Part shown: positions 34,441-44,172 of the stretch, piece by piece
Numbering within the stretch: position 1 is the stretch's first letter
Layout of the letters: each line of letters starts with the position of its first letter
Source: Defluviitaleaceae bacterium
GTDB taxonomy: Bacteria > Bacillota > Clostridia > Lachnospirales > WQUN01
DNA length: 64,000 bases
Assembly (NCBI GenBank): GCA_009779755.1
Contig: WRDO01000001.1
Span: forward strand, 1 to 64,000
Direction of reading: 5' to 3'
Position numbers and translations under genes: made by a program
The notes under the pieces: generated by a model
Told to the model about the DNA's origin: nothing
Seen by the model: only the letters and a program-made list of their open reading frames with translations
Database searches by the model: none

Positions 34441-36483
34441 GTGTCGACTGTGCTTAGGAAAGAATCCCTCATCGGTATATTTGTCGTGGCCTGTATCGTG
34501 GTCCTTATCCTGCCCATGCCCATCGGGCTTGTGGATTTCCTTTTGATGTGCGTCATCGCGATCGCGATCATAATTATGCTCAACGCCCTGTATTCCCAGG
34601 AAGCGTTGGAAATGTCCCTCTTCCCCACGATCCTCCTGATCATCACCATGTTCCGCATCGTTTTGAGCGTGACCACCACGCGTTTGATATTAACCCGGGG
34701 AGAAGCGGGCAACGTCATCGCATTCTTCGGCCAAACGGTGGCGGGTAACAACATCGTCGTGGGAACGATCCTCTTTTTGATCATCGTGCTGGTCAATTTC
34801 CTCGTCATCACAAAAGGTTCGGAACGCGTAGCCGAGGTGACCGCGCGCTTTACGCTGGACGCCATGCCCGGCAAGCAGATGGCCATCGACGCCGACCTCA
34901 ATTCGGGTATCATCGATGAAGAGGAAGCCAAGGCCCGCCGTAAGAAGATACAGGACGAGTCCAATTTTTACGGCTCGATGGACGGTGCGGTCAAGTTCGT
35001 GAAGGGCGACGCGATATTCAGCATTATCCTCATGTTCATCAATATCATAGGCGGTATTATCATAGGCGCGACGCAGATGGGTTATTCCATCGGCGACGCG
35101 GTCGATGTATTCTTTTTGTTGTCAATCGGGGACGGTCTCGTCTCCCAAATGCCCGCCGTTCTGATTTCGTTCGCGACGGGCCTCATCGTTACGAAAGCCA
35201 CCCTTGAGGAGGACATCACCCAAGCCTTTACCAAGCAATTGTTTGCCCGCCCGATGGTGCTGTTGATTACCGGCGGCGCATTGTTTATCATGGGATTTAC
35301 GCCCCTGCCCGCCATGTTCTTTATGCCCGCCGGGGCCGTCTTGATATTATTGGGTATCACAATGAGGCGTAAGGAAACGGTTTCCAACATCGAAACGGAG
35401 ATCACGACAGACGATATGGAGGTTGACGAGCTGCGCCGCCCCATGGACGAAATGATGAACCAAATCGACGTGGACCCGATTTTGCTTTGCTTCGGTTACG
35501 GCCTTATCCCGTTGGTGGAGGCCAGCCAAGGCGGCGACCTGTTGGAGCGCGTCATTATGATACGCCGCAACATCGCCAAGGAATTGGGTGTGATTATCCC
35601 GCAGATACGCCTGCTGGATAACATAAAACTCTCCCCCAACCAGTACGCCGTCTACATAAAGGGCGACGAAGTGGCGGGCGGCGAAATCATGTTCGACCAC
35701 TACATGGCCATGAACTCGGGTTATGTGGAGGAGGAGATCGACGGTATTGAAACGGTCGAGCCTTATATGGGGCAGCCCGCCCTTTGGATATCCGAATCGC
35801 AGCGGGAACGCGCCGAGGCGTTGGGTTATACCGTGGTGGACCCGCCCGCGATCATCGCCACGCATTTGACGGGCGTTATCCGCAACCACCTGCATGAATT
35901 ATTGTCCCGTCAGGACGTACAGAAGCGTATCAACCACGTGAAGGAATCGCATCCTATCTTGGTGGATGAGCTCATCCCCAAATACATGAGCATAGGTGAA
36001 GTGCAGAAAGTGCTTTCGAAACTTGTCCGCGAAGGCGTATCCATCCGTGACCTCGTTACGATATTGGAGACCTTGGCGGACCACGCCCCGATCACACGCG
36101 ACCCGGATATGCTGACCGAATACGTACGGGCCAATTTGAAGCGCGCCATATCACGCAAGTTCTTTTCGCAAGGCGCAAACACCGTTATCACGCTTGACCC
36201 CGCATTGGAACAGATGCTTACGGGTAATATACAGAAAACCGAGATCGGCAGTTTCGTGGCGTTGGACCAGCAGGTTTCGCATAAGATCTTCGATAGCCTT
36301 AAGCGGGAGGTAAGTAAACTTACGTCCTTGGGTGTTATGCCCATTATATTGACGTCACCTTTCGTTCGTATGTACTTCAAGCAATTGGTGGATGAAGTCG
36401 CACCCGACCTCGTTGTACTCAGCTACGGCGAAATAGACCAAACGGCGGAACTCCAATCGGTAGGGATGGTTAGCGTATCATGA
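34441..36483 (+). CDS. flhA: Flagellar biosynthesis protein FlhA
   Basis: Core membrane component of the flagellar type III export gate. About eight N-terminal helices (residues 10-310) contain the FHIPEP family block (TLDAMPGKQMAIDADLNSG, RRKKIQDESNFYGSMDGA, VKGDAI), followed by the cytoplasmic chaperone-docking domain to residue 680. The start is GTG at 34441. The stop overlaps flhF by four bases. Complete, no missing motif. It heads the flagellar/chemotaxis block; the rest of the fla operon, fliP-flhB for instance, should lie elsewhere because the upstream gene is unrelated. Confidence 0.97.
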   Translation: MSTVLRKESLIGIFVVACIVVLILPMPIGLVDFLLMCVIAIAIIIMLNALYSQEALEMSLFPTILLIITMFRIVLSVTTTRLILTRGEAGNVIAFFGQTVAGNNIVVGTILFLIIVLVNFLVITKGSERVAEVTARFTLDAMPGKQMAIDADLNSGIIDEEEAKARRKKIQDESNFYGSMDGAVKFVKGDAIFSIILMFINIIGGIIIGATQMGYSIGDAVDVFFLLSIGDGLVSQMPAVLISFATGLIVTKATLEEDITQAFTKQLFARPMVLLITGGALFIMGFTPLPAMFFMPAGAVLILLGITMRRKETVSNIETEITTDDMEVDELRRPMDEMMNQIDVDPILLCFGYGLIPLVEASQGGDLLERVIMIRRNIAKELGVIIPQIRLLDNIKLSPNQYAVYIKGDEVAGGEIMFDHYMAMNSGYVEEEIDGIETVEPYMGQPALWISESQRERAEALGYTVVDPPAIIATHLTGVIRNHLHELLSRQDVQKRINHVKESHPILVDELIPKYMSIGEVQKVLSKLVREGVSIRDLVTILETLADHAPITRDPDMLTEYVRANLKRAISRKFFSQGANTVITLDPALEQMLTGNIQKTEIGSFVALDQQVSHKIFDSLKREVSKLTSLGVMPIILTSPFVRMYFKQLVDEVAPDLVVLSYGEIDQTAELQSVGMVSVS

Positions 36484-37772
36484 GGGTAAAACGGTTCGAA
36501 GGAAAAAAAGAAGAAGCGATATTGGCGCAAATCCGCGAGGAAATGGGTCCCGAAGCCACGATCGTCAGCACCCGTACGAAGCCGTACCCCGCACCGTTGG
36601 GATGGTTCCTTAAACCGCGCCTTGTCGTCACCGCTTCATACGAGACGGACGAAACCTTCGCACCGAGGGAAACACCTGCCCCCGCGCCATCCATTTTACA
36701 AGCCGCACGCGATATCATGCCCAAGGAGGACGCCGACCCCGAGGAATCCATCGAGGAATCCTTGGCGCTTTTATTACAGGAAGCGCGCAAGGTAACCTTG
36801 CAAACCGAAACCAAAACCAAAACCGAGGGGCCAAAATCCGAAATAAAACAAAGGAATAAAAACAGAACGAAATATAAAAAGGATAAGGCTTCCCATGTTG
36901 AGGCGGTCACCGTAAACAAGTACAAAAACCCGCTGGTGCAATCCCTGTACAATACGCTCCTGACCCAAGACGTATTACCCGAAGTCGCCGCCCGCCTATT
37001 GGGTGATTTATCGGATTTGCCCGCCCATCATACCGATGTGAAGGAAATCGTTAAGACCGTGTACGGCAACATCGTGGATCTGCTCAGCAATCCTACATTG
37101 ATCGCAACGGAAAGTGCCGACCCGCAGACCGTGATTTTTATGGGCCCGACGGGTGTCGGTAAGACGACGACCATTGCAAAGCTGTCCTCCCTGCTTTCGC
37201 TTAAGTATGAACTGAACGTAGGTTTGGTGACGGCGGATACATACCGCATCGCGGCTGTGGAGCAGCTAAAGACATATGCGGATATTTTGGGTTTGGAAAT
37301 AAGGACCATATATAAAGCGGATGAAATGTCGGCACAGATAAAAAGCCTTGTACCCCCCCATAATATAATTTTGGTGGATACCGCGGGCCGTTCGCATAAA
37401 AATAAGGATAACTTATCGGAGTTGAAGCTGATACTGGATGAAATCCCCGAAAGCGTGCGTTATTTGGTGTTAAGCATCAACACGCGTTATAAGGATTTGA
37501 TCGGTATCGTCAACGCTTATTCGAAAATAACGGAATTTGATTTGATATTCACCAAGCTGGATGAATCGGACAACTTAGGCAATCTGATTAATGTCTGTTG
37601 CCTGACCGGAAGGAAACCCGCCTACGTTACTTTCGGGCAAAGCGTACCCGAAGATTTCGACGCGGTGAAATCCGACAATATCGCGAGGTCGTTGCTGGGC
37701 CTTAACGGAGAAACGTCCTATACCTCCGCCCAAGGTGAGCAAAAGTCGCAATCGGGGGGTGGCACCCCGTGA
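36480..37772 (+). CDS. flhF: Flagellar SRP-like GTPase FlhF
   Basis: Directs the site and number of flagella. It has the B domain at 1-145, with a basic Lys-rich stretch, an N domain, and the SRP GTPase G domain from about 215: GPTGVGKTTTIAKLSS (G1), the DTYRIAAVEQLKTYA motif, DTAGRSHKN (G3) and TKLDES (G4). Length of 430 residues is normal. ATGA overlap with flhA, GTGA overlap with flhG. Confidence 0.95.
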   Translation: MRVKRFEGKKEEAILAQIREEMGPEATIVSTRTKPYPAPLGWFLKPRLVVTASYETDETFAPRETPAPAPSILQAARDIMPKEDADPEESIEESLALLLQEARKVTLQTETKTKTEGPKSEIKQRNKNRTKYKKDKASHVEAVTVNKYKNPLVQSLYNTLLTQDVLPEVAARLLGDLSDLPAHHTDVKEIVKTVYGNIVDLLSNPTLIATESADPQTVIFMGPTGVGKTTTIAKLSSLLSLKYELNVGLVTADTYRIAAVEQLKTYADILGLEIRTIYKADEMSAQIKSLVPPHNIILVDTAGRSHKNKDNLSELKLILDEIPESVRYLVLSINTRYKDLIGIVNAYSKITEFDLIFTKLDESDNLGNLINVCCLTGRKPAYVTFGQSVPEDFDAVKSDNIARSLLGLNGETSYTSAQGEQKSQSGGGTP

Positions 37773-38647
37773 TAGACCAAGCAAAATCCCTGCGCGAACT
37801 CGTGTTGCAGCGCAAAAAGGAAGAAGCCCCAAAACCCGTCATGAATGCGCGTGTATACGCCGTAGCCAGCGGTAAGGGCGGTGTGGGTAAGTCCAACTTC
37901 GTCATAAACTTGGCGGTGTGTATGCGCAAGCTGGGCAAACGCGTAGTGATTGTGGATGCCGATTTCGGGTTGGCCAACGTTGAAATATTATTGGGTATAT
38001 ATCCCAAGCATACCGTAGCGGACGTGCTTAACGGCACGGCGGATATCGAAGCCGCCCTTACCAAGGGTCCGCTGGATATTATGTTCCTTTCCGGCGGCAC
38101 GGGTATGCTTAACCTGTCCGAAATGACGGATAAACAATTGGCGCAGCTCACATCGGGGTTTATGAAATTAGACGAATTGGCGGATTGTATTATCATAGAT
38201 ACGCGGGCAGGCTTATCGAACGCTGTATTGAATTTTATCAAAGCCGCGGACGAGACCGTAATTATCACCACACCCGACCCGACTGCCATCGCGGATGCGT
38301 ATGCCCTCATTAAATCCATACGCAACACCGCGCCCCACATCACCGAGTTGAAGCTCATCGTTAATTGCGCTGATTCCGCAGCCGAATCCGAGGAGGTCCA
38401 AGATAAACTGAGCGGCGTATGCGAACGTTTTTTGGGGATAAAACTCGTACCGCTGGGGACGATACCGTACGACACGTACCTCGCGCGGGCCGTACGCAGG
38501 CAAAAACCCGTAACCATGGCATACCCTTCGTCGGACAGCGCGAAAAGCATTTCGATCATTTCCAATGCTTTATTGCAAGTTACGCACGAAAAGAAGAACA
38601 GTATCTATTCGTTTATGTTAAAGTTAATCGGCCGACATAAGGGCTGA
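37769..38647 (+). CDS. flhG: MinD-like flagellar ATPase FlhG
   Basis: Partner and GTPase activator of FlhF that limits flagellar number. The deviant Walker A is SGKGGVGKSNFVINLAV, with switch motifs VDADFGLANVEILLG and IIDTRAGLSN. The N-terminal 20 residues (MIDQAKSLRELVLQRKKEE) carry the DQA/QAxxLR region that activates FlhF in B. subtilis. The C-terminal amphipathic helix for membrane contact is present (NSIYSFMLKLIG). GTG start overlapping the flhF stop. Confidence 0.94.
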   Translation: MIDQAKSLRELVLQRKKEEAPKPVMNARVYAVASGKGGVGKSNFVINLAVCMRKLGKRVVIVDADFGLANVEILLGIYPKHTVADVLNGTADIEAALTKGPLDIMFLSGGTGMLNLSEMTDKQLAQLTSGFMKLDELADCIIIDTRAGLSNAVLNFIKAADETVIITTPDPTAIADAYALIKSIRNTAPHITELKLIVNCADSAAESEEVQDKLSGVCERFLGIKLVPLGTIPYDTYLARAVRRQKPVTMAYPSSDSAKSISIISNALLQVTHEKKNSIYSFMLKLIGRHKG

Positions 38648-38658
38648 GGGGTAGCGTT

Positions 38659-39339
38659 GTGCTGATTAGGGATGTTAAGACAGGCGACCAAGTGCAAATC
38701 GTATATAAGAATTCCACGACGCAAGGTCCGTACTTAACGCGGGTCGAAGTAGTGGAGAGCGACAAGACGATTTTGATACACGCCCCGTTGGATAAGGGAC
38801 AGCGCATACGTTTGGTGGAGCGGAACGTGTACGGCTTGCGTTTTATCTCCGGTGAAGCACAGGTCAACTTTGACGCAAAGTTTATGCAGCGTGAAAAAAT
38901 TGAAGGCTTCGAAATGCTCCGATTTTTTTTGATAACCGACGGGGAGAAGGTGCAGCGCCGCAACTCTTTCCGATTTGTGTGTTCGATACCCATCACCTTT
39001 AATTTGGTGGAGGATAACGGGGAACAAAGCAAGCGGACGGAAGGCTTGGTGCGCGACCTGTCCAGCGGCGGGATAAAAATGATAACGACCATGAATATAC
39101 CGTCGGGATCGCTGTTGAGGATTGACTTATTCTTGGATGATGATTACGTGATGGTGTTCGGCCATGTATTGATGGCCAAGCACGTACCGGAAAACGTGAA
39201 GTACCCCTACCAATACGGCATCAAGTTTGAAGTGCTGCCCGAGTCGGACGAAGAGCGCATTGTGCGTTATGTATATAATGAACAACGTAAATTATTAAAG
39301 AGGCCCCAAAAAACCTTATTTAAATACAGCAAGAAGTAA
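38659..39339 (+). CDS. PilZ-domain flagellar brake protein (YcgR type)
   Basis: An N-terminal YcgR-like domain about 1-100 followed by PilZ. The cyclic-di-GMP-binding motif is RRNSFRFVCSIPI (RxxxR) and the partner motif DLSSGGIKMIT (D/NxSxxG); both are intact, so ligand binding is expected. The protein would slow or bias the motor when cyclic di-GMP rises, linking it to the cyclase and phosphodiesterase at 9.9-12.7 kb (inference). GTG start, 11 bases after flhG. Confidence 0.9.
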   Translation: MLIRDVKTGDQVQIVYKNSTTQGPYLTRVEVVESDKTILIHAPLDKGQRIRLVERNVYGLRFISGEAQVNFDAKFMQREKIEGFEMLRFFLITDGEKVQRRNSFRFVCSIPITFNLVEDNGEQSKRTEGLVRDLSSGGIKMITTMNIPSGSLLRIDLFLDDDYVMVFGHVLMAKHVPENVKYPYQYGIKFEVLPESDEERIVRYVYNEQRKLLKRPQKTLFKYSKK

Positions 39340-39388
39340 GCTATTTTTAAAACGGAATTCCAAGGGATTCCATATCGGAGGTAGTGAC

Positions 39389-40054
39389 ATGGGTGGATTT
39401 TCGGCGGACAAAATTTTTAACGACTCTCATTTGGACGTGATGAAGGAACTGGGCAGTATGGGTACGGCCCATGCCGCGACAGCCCTTGCCAAGCTCATCA
39501 ACCGAAAGGTGACGATGCCCGTCCCCAACGTGTCTTGGGTAGAGTTTAGCAATGTGGCGGATTTTATGGGTGGGCCGGACAGCACCGTCGTGGGTATATT
39601 GGTCAGCGTCACCGGACAGATCCAAGGGATGATGATGTTCCTGATGCCCCTACCCGCGGCGCGCAGCCTGACGAAGGCGTTTTTGGGTGCCATGGGGGCT
39701 CCGTTGCCGATGGAACGCGAAGAAGGGTCCATTGAATTTGATGAAATGGAACATTCGGTCATCGAGGAAGCGGGCAATATCATGATCAGCTCCTACTTAT
39801 CATCCATGGCGGGTTTGACGAACATCAACTTTAAGCCGTCCGTACCCTTCGTCGCTATCGACATGGCGCAAGCCATCCTGTCCGTACCCGCCATTGAGTT
39901 CGGTAAGATGGCAGACCGCGTTTTGTTCTTGGAATCGCAGATCCAAGTGCAAGCCGAGGAAGGCAAAGAAAACGTGGATTGTTCGGGTTGCTTTATTTTG
40001 GTGCCTAACTTGCATTCGTTCTATCGTATACTAAGGGCTTTGGGAGTGGAATAA
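39389..40054 (+). CDS. cheC: CheC-type CheY-phosphate phosphatase
   Basis: Two D/S-x3-E-x2-N phosphatase sites are expected. The second is intact (HSVIEEAGNIMISSYL, in about residues 118-133). The first reads DVMKELGSMGTAHA, with Ser in place of the catalytic Asn and His for the second Asn, so it is probably inactive. Length of 221 residues is typical. It lies next to cheD, its usual partner, with a one-base gap. Removing phosphate from CheY-P and activating CheD adjusts adaptation. Confidence 0.92.
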   Translation: MGGFSADKIFNDSHLDVMKELGSMGTAHAATALAKLINRKVTMPVPNVSWVEFSNVADFMGGPDSTVVGILVSVTGQIQGMMMFLMPLPAARSLTKAFLGAMGAPLPMEREEGSIEFDEMEHSVIEEAGNIMISSYLSSMAGLTNINFKPSVPFVAIDMAQAILSVPAIEFGKMADRVLFLESQIQVQAEEGKENVDCSGCFILVPNLHSFYRILRALGVE

Positions 40055-40055
40055 A

Positions 40056-40544
40056 ATGCTCGCAGGAATGATCGTCGTAGGCATGGCGGACCTAAAGGTC
40101 GCAAAAACCCCCGGCGCGTTGACAACGCTGGGGCTCGGCTCCTGTGTGGGCGTTGCTTTGTATGACGCGAAGGTTAAGGTGGGCGGATTGGCCCATTTTA
40201 TGCTGCCGGATTCAAAACAGATACAAAATAATTCCAACATAGCAAAGTTCGCGGATACCGCTATCGAGCAACTGATAAAGGATATGGAGCGGCTCGGGGC
40301 TACGCGCTTTAACATGAAAGCGAAGATCGCGGGTGGTGCGCAGATGTTCGCGTTTAACGCGACGAATGATAACCTGCGTATCGGCGACCGCAACGTGGAG
40401 GCTACCCTCCGCTTGCTTAAACAATACAATATCCCTTTACTGGCGCGGGAAACGGGAGAGAACTTTGGCCGCACGGTGGAGTTGTACGCGGATGACGGCC
40501 GTTTTGTAATTAAGGCCGTGGGGCGTGGGACAAAAACGGTTTGA
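40056..40544 (+). CDS. cheD: Chemoreceptor glutamine deamidase CheD
   Basis: Deamidates receptor glutamines; binding to CheC regulates it. The catalytic Cys is in TLGLGSCVGVALYD and the His in VGGLAHFMLPDS, with Thr upstream in ALTTLG. The LRIGDRNVEATLRLL and NFGRTVELYADDG segments are as in B. subtilis CheD. 162 residues, complete. Confidence 0.94.
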   Translation: MLAGMIVVGMADLKVAKTPGALTTLGLGSCVGVALYDAKVKVGGLAHFMLPDSKQIQNNSNIAKFADTAIEQLIKDMERLGATRFNMKAKIAGGAQMFAFNATNDNLRIGDRNVEATLRLLKQYNIPLLARETGENFGRTVELYADDGRFVIKAVGRGTKTV

Positions 40545-40897
40545 TGGATAATTATAAGCATTTGGATGAACGGTTTAACAAGATCCACCTGATGGTGTGC
40601 ATCGTTGCCGCCGCATCGGTGATCGTAGCCTGTATCATCCGCGGCGAAAACCTGTATACGATGGCGTTATTGGCGTCGGTCGCTATAATTGTTTTTTATT
40701 TTATAGGCAATATGGTACGTTATTACATTGTGACACGCATCTTCCCCGCGCCGCCATCGGAAGATGAGGAAGCGGCAAACGGGGAAGCGTCGGGCGAAGC
40801 GTCCGAAGGGAACCCGGACGATGAATCGCCCGAAACATCGGCGAACCCCGATTCCCCTGCGTCCCCCCGATCGCACGATTATCTCTCGCGTGAATAG
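40544..40897 (+). CDS. Small membrane protein in chemotaxis operon
   Basis: 117 residues: short cytoplasmic N-terminus, two membrane helices (LMVCIVAAASVIVACII and ALLASVAIIVFYFIGNMVRYYIV), and an acidic, Pro-rich, apparently disordered tail (PPSEDEEAANGEASGEASEG). Its ATG overlaps the cheD stop (TGATG). Unnamed proteins of similar form sit at this place in other Clostridia flagellar operons, to my recollection. Function unknown. Confidence 0.75.
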   Translation: MDNYKHLDERFNKIHLMVCIVAAASVIVACIIRGENLYTMALLASVAIIVFYFIGNMVRYYIVTRIFPAPPSEDEEAANGEASGEASEGNPDDESPETSANPDSPASPRSHDYLSRE

Positions 40898-40906
40898 TGA
40901 GGTAGC

Positions 40907-41665
40907 ATGGAAAACGTAAAGGCATTGTGGCGGGCTTACGGAAAAACCCAAAGCCCCGAACTGAAGGAAAAATTGATCATACTCCACGCGCCCTTGCTTA
41001 AGTTTGTGGCGGGACGTATGCATATGCATATCGGGCAGCACGTGGAATACGATGATTTAATCGGGTACGGGGTTTTCGGCTTGATTGATGCAATCGACAA
41101 ATTCGATTACAAGAAGGACATAAAATTCGAGACATACGCTTCATGGCGTATACGCGGCGCGATTATCGACCATATACGGCGTTTGGATTGGGTACCGCGC
41201 ACGCTTCGTCAAAAAAATAAGCAAATGGAACAGGTCTATACCCAACTGGAAGAGGAACACGGGCGCGAACCCACCGAGGAGGAATTGGCGACGCACTTGG
41301 GCATGGATATTGAAGCCACACAGGATTTGATAAAAAAATCCTCCGTGTTGTCACTGGTAAGTTTAGACGATTATTTGGAACAAAATTACGAAACGCCGTT
41401 TAACGGTTTGGTGAGCAATCGCCAGGATTCGCCCGAGGAGCAAGCCGAAAAACAGGAACGGCAGGAAATGTTGGCAGAAGCGATCGACAAGCTGACGGAT
41501 AAGGAAAAACAAGTTATAACCTTATATTATTATGAAGATCTGACCCTTAAGGAAATCGCCGGTATCCTGCAGGTATCGGAATCGCGAATATCGCAAATCC
41601 ATACGAAAGCGATTGGGAAATTACAAGGTAAGCTGGGTAAATTCAAGGCACTGCTGTTCAATTAA
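40907..41665 (+). CDS. sigD: Flagellar sigma factor, sigma-28 family (SigD/FliA)
   Basis: Directs late flagellar, chemotaxis and autolysin genes. Regions 2 (LLKFVAGRMHMHIGQHVEYDD, GYGVFGLIDAIDKFD, FETYASWRIRGAIIDHIR), 3 (VPRTLRQKNKQMEQVY) and 4 (LTDKEKQVITLYYYEDLTLKEIAGILQVSESRISQIH) are all intact. 252 residues. FlgM is not nearby. Placed as in B. subtilis, between cheD and the swrB-like gene, though with a FapA-type gene inserted. Confidence 0.95.
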   Translation: MENVKALWRAYGKTQSPELKEKLIILHAPLLKFVAGRMHMHIGQHVEYDDLIGYGVFGLIDAIDKFDYKKDIKFETYASWRIRGAIIDHIRRLDWVPRTLRQKNKQMEQVYTQLEEEHGREPTEEELATHLGMDIEATQDLIKKSSVLSLVSLDDYLEQNYETPFNGLVSNRQDSPEEQAEKQERQEMLAEAIDKLTDKEKQVITLYYYEDLTLKEIAGILQVSESRISQIHTKAIGKLQGKLGKFKALLFN

Positions 41666-41679
41666 AAGGGGGAAGGTCC

Positions 41680-43086
41680 ATGGATACCCAAAACCCGGGG
41701 ACGAACAGTTTCGACGAATCGGCGTCCGTAGAAGTATCAAATGACCGCATGGAGGCGACGATCACCTTCGTCGCAGCCGTCGGCGGCGGCCGACCCATGC
41801 AACAAGCCGATATTATCGCCTTATTGGAGCGGGAAGGCATCAATTACGATGCGGATATGCTCGCTGAGGTTATCCTGAACAAAAAATACGAACGCAAGAT
41901 GTTCATCGCCCGCGGGCGCGAGCCGTTGCAAGGCATAGACGGTTATTTGCAATTCCATTTTGACCGTTCCAATTTGAAGCCGAAGCCGAAAATCATGGAG
42001 GACGGTACGGTCAATTTTAAGCAATTGGATATGTTCCGCCTATGCAACAGGGGCGACGTACTGGTTACGTCCGTACCCCCGCGCGAGGGCGTACCCGGTA
42101 TCGACGTGTTCGGCAAGCCGGTGATGCCCGATAAAACAAAGGAAGCCGCACCCATCCCCATGGGTAAGGGAACGGTTATTTCCGATGACGGTTTGCATCT
42201 GTTGGCTGATGAAAGCGGGCAGCTGTTAATATTAGACGGCAAGATCAATATTTCGCCCCAATTGGAAATACAGGGTGACGTAAACAACTCCACCGGGAAC
42301 ATCGACTTTAACGGCGAAATCATGGTCCGCGGGAATATTTCATCGGGCTTTACGGTAAAGTCGGTGGGGAATATCGAAGTGGGCGGCGTATGCGAAGCGG
42401 CTACGCTCATCTCCGAAAAGGGCAGTATTATCATAAACTTGGGCGCGCAGGGCGGCGACAAGGCCGAATTGATCGCCGCGCAGGATATCACAGCCAAGTT
42501 CATCGAGGGCTGTAAGGTAACGGCGGGCGGCAACATCATGGCGGACTCCATATTAAAAAGCACGGTAAGGTGCGACGGCTCAGTTACCCTTTCGGGTAAG
42601 AACGGTTTGTTGGTCGGCGGTTCATTGATAGCCGGGCAAAAGCTGGTTGCCCGTACGATCGGTTCGCCCATGGGTACGTTGACCGACATCGAAGTAGGCG
42701 GGAATCCGCAGGAGTTGAACCGCCATAGGGAAATGGTAGAGGAATTTAATACGCTGCGGGCGGAATTTGAAAAAACCGATAAGGCTGTCAATACGCTCAC
42801 GTTAGCCAAACAACGGGATGTCCTTGACGAATCAAAAAAAGCCTTATTGATAAAACTCATTAACGTAAAGATGCAGTACCGTACGAAGATGAATAAATTG
42901 CAGGATGAAATCGACGAAGTCGCACGGATATTGGCGGTCAACGTGGGTACGGTTTCGGCCAGCAACGTGATACGCTCCGGCGCGCGCATCACCATCGGCA
43001 GCGCGCAAATACTGGTACGTGAAGATATCCCCAATTGCAAGCTGCGCAACAACGGGGAAAAGATCACCATCGGGCCCAACATATAA
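41680..43086 (+). CDS. FapA-type (DUF342) polymer-forming protein
   Basis: 468 residues. Short N-terminal domain, then the DUF342 core of right-handed beta-helix repeats: GDVNNSTGNIDFNGEIMVRG, SGFTVKSVGNIEVGGV, KAELIAAQDITAKF, CKVTAGGNIMADSIL, KNGLLVGGSLIAGQKLV. A helical hairpin about 350-420 precedes a small C-terminal strand. FapA-like proteins often lie beside sigD in Firmicutes; function is uncertain, possibly surface or motor associated. It has its own AAGGGGGAAGG site. Confidence 0.9.
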   Translation: MDTQNPGTNSFDESASVEVSNDRMEATITFVAAVGGGRPMQQADIIALLEREGINYDADMLAEVILNKKYERKMFIARGREPLQGIDGYLQFHFDRSNLKPKPKIMEDGTVNFKQLDMFRLCNRGDVLVTSVPPREGVPGIDVFGKPVMPDKTKEAAPIPMGKGTVISDDGLHLLADESGQLLILDGKINISPQLEIQGDVNNSTGNIDFNGEIMVRGNISSGFTVKSVGNIEVGGVCEAATLISEKGSIIINLGAQGGDKAELIAAQDITAKFIEGCKVTAGGNIMADSILKSTVRCDGSVTLSGKNGLLVGGSLIAGQKLVARTIGSPMGTLTDIEVGGNPQELNRHREMVEEFNTLRAEFEKTDKAVNTLTLAKQRDVLDESKKALLIKLINVKMQYRTKMNKLQDEIDEVARILAVNVGTVSASNVIRSGARITIGSAQILVREDIPNCKLRNNGEKITIGPNI

Positions 43087-43096
43087 GGAGGTCGGC

Positions 43097-43408
43097 ATGG
43101 TACGTCCGATCGATATTAACTTAAATATCCAGCACGCGTCCGATATGGCGCGCATGGGTGCGACCGAAAACCAAGGCCGGCCGGAGGTTGCCGCGCAGCA
43201 ATATGCGGATCGGATGGAAAAGCAAGTCCGCCAACAACAGGAGCAAGTGCACAGGCACGATCCCTCCGATCGGGCCAACGTTAATCCCGACGGCAAAGGC
43301 CACGGGGGCGGATACAATCCGAAGCGGAAGATCATGCAAAAAAAAGAAGAGGAAAAGAAAAAAACACCCAAAAAAATGGGGGACAATTTGCTTGACATAC
43401 GGATATAG
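43097..43408 (+). CDS. Small charged protein of the flagellar operon
   Basis: 103 residues, no membrane segment. A Gln/Arg-rich helix (AAQQYADRMEKQVRQQQEQV) and a Lys-rich tail with GGGYNPKRKIMQKKEEEKKK. The start at 43097 follows AAGGAGG; the open frame reaches farther upstream inside the FapA-like gene, but this start is clear. Unnamed proteins of this shape occur at the same site in other Firmicutes (recollection). Function unknown. Confidence 0.7.
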   Translation: MVRPIDINLNIQHASDMARMGATENQGRPEVAAQQYADRMEKQVRQQQEQVHRHDPSDRANVNPDGKGHGGGYNPKRKIMQKKEEEKKKTPKKMGDNLLDIRI

Positions 43409-43449
43409 GCCCGCGTTGCGGGCTTTACGCATAGAAAGGTGATCGCAGC

Positions 43450-44172
43450 ATGTTTTCCACGGTAATTATCGTCACATTGGTTGTCGGTATATGTTTGGTT
43501 GCGTTGGCCGCCATCGGTTCCGTCGTATGGATGCGCAAGCGCGAGCAGGAACGCGACCAAGTCTTGCAAAGCGCGGACGCATTGGCAACATTGGATGACG
43601 CGTTGGATGAGGCGTTGAAGGAATTAAACAAAGTCGGCAACTTGGTACAAAGGGAAATAAGCGAAAAATACCAAGCCATGCTTTTTTTGTATAACCTATT
43701 GGAAGAAAAGCAAAAGGCGCAATTTATCCTGCCGGAGCATATCAAAGTGGATTTGGCTAAAGTAGAAGCGGCGGTAAAGACGGAGGAACCCGTACCCGAG
43801 GTTGAATCGGTCAAGGCGATTGAGCCAATACCCGCGGATGAATCGGTTAAAACGATCGAACCTGTGGCCCAAACGTTGGTAACCGTTGAAACGCTGACGA
43901 ACGATTCTATCGTAAACGAATCGGCTATAGAGGCATCCTTACCCGTACCCGAACCCGCCAAAAAGAAGGAAGCCGCCCCAAAGAAGCCGACGGCCAAATC
44001 CGTACAGGCAGTGTCCGCAAAACCCGCTCCGCGTAAACGCACCGTCAACCCTAAGCACGCAAGGGTACGGGAGTTGGACGAAAAGGGTATACCCGTAGCC
44101 GATATCGCCAAGGAATTAGGTATCGGGCAAGGTGAAATCAGGTTGATTTTGGAGATGTCGGCGAAGCGTTGA
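43450..44172 (+). CDS. SwrB/YlxL-like membrane-anchored protein
   Basis: 240 residues: N-terminal membrane helix (VIIVTLVVGICLVALAAIGSVVW), coiled coil 30-95, acidic variable middle, and a C-terminal helix-turn-helix-like end (ARVRELDEKGIPVADIAKEL, GIGQGEIRLILEM). That plan, immediately downstream of sigD and the fapA-like gene, fits SwrB (YlxL) of B. subtilis, which promotes flagellar assembly. Sequence is poorly conserved, so this is by architecture and place. The 3' end overlaps the convergent methyltransferase gene by 35 bases. Confidence 0.7.
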   Translation: MFSTVIIVTLVVGICLVALAAIGSVVWMRKREQERDQVLQSADALATLDDALDEALKELNKVGNLVQREISEKYQAMLFLYNLLEEKQKAQFILPEHIKVDLAKVEAAVKTEEPVPEVESVKAIEPIPADESVKTIEPVAQTLVTVETLTNDSIVNESAIEASLPVPEPAKKKEAAPKKPTAKSVQAVSAKPAPRKRTVNPKHARVRELDEKGIPVADIAKELGIGQGEIRLILEMSAKR

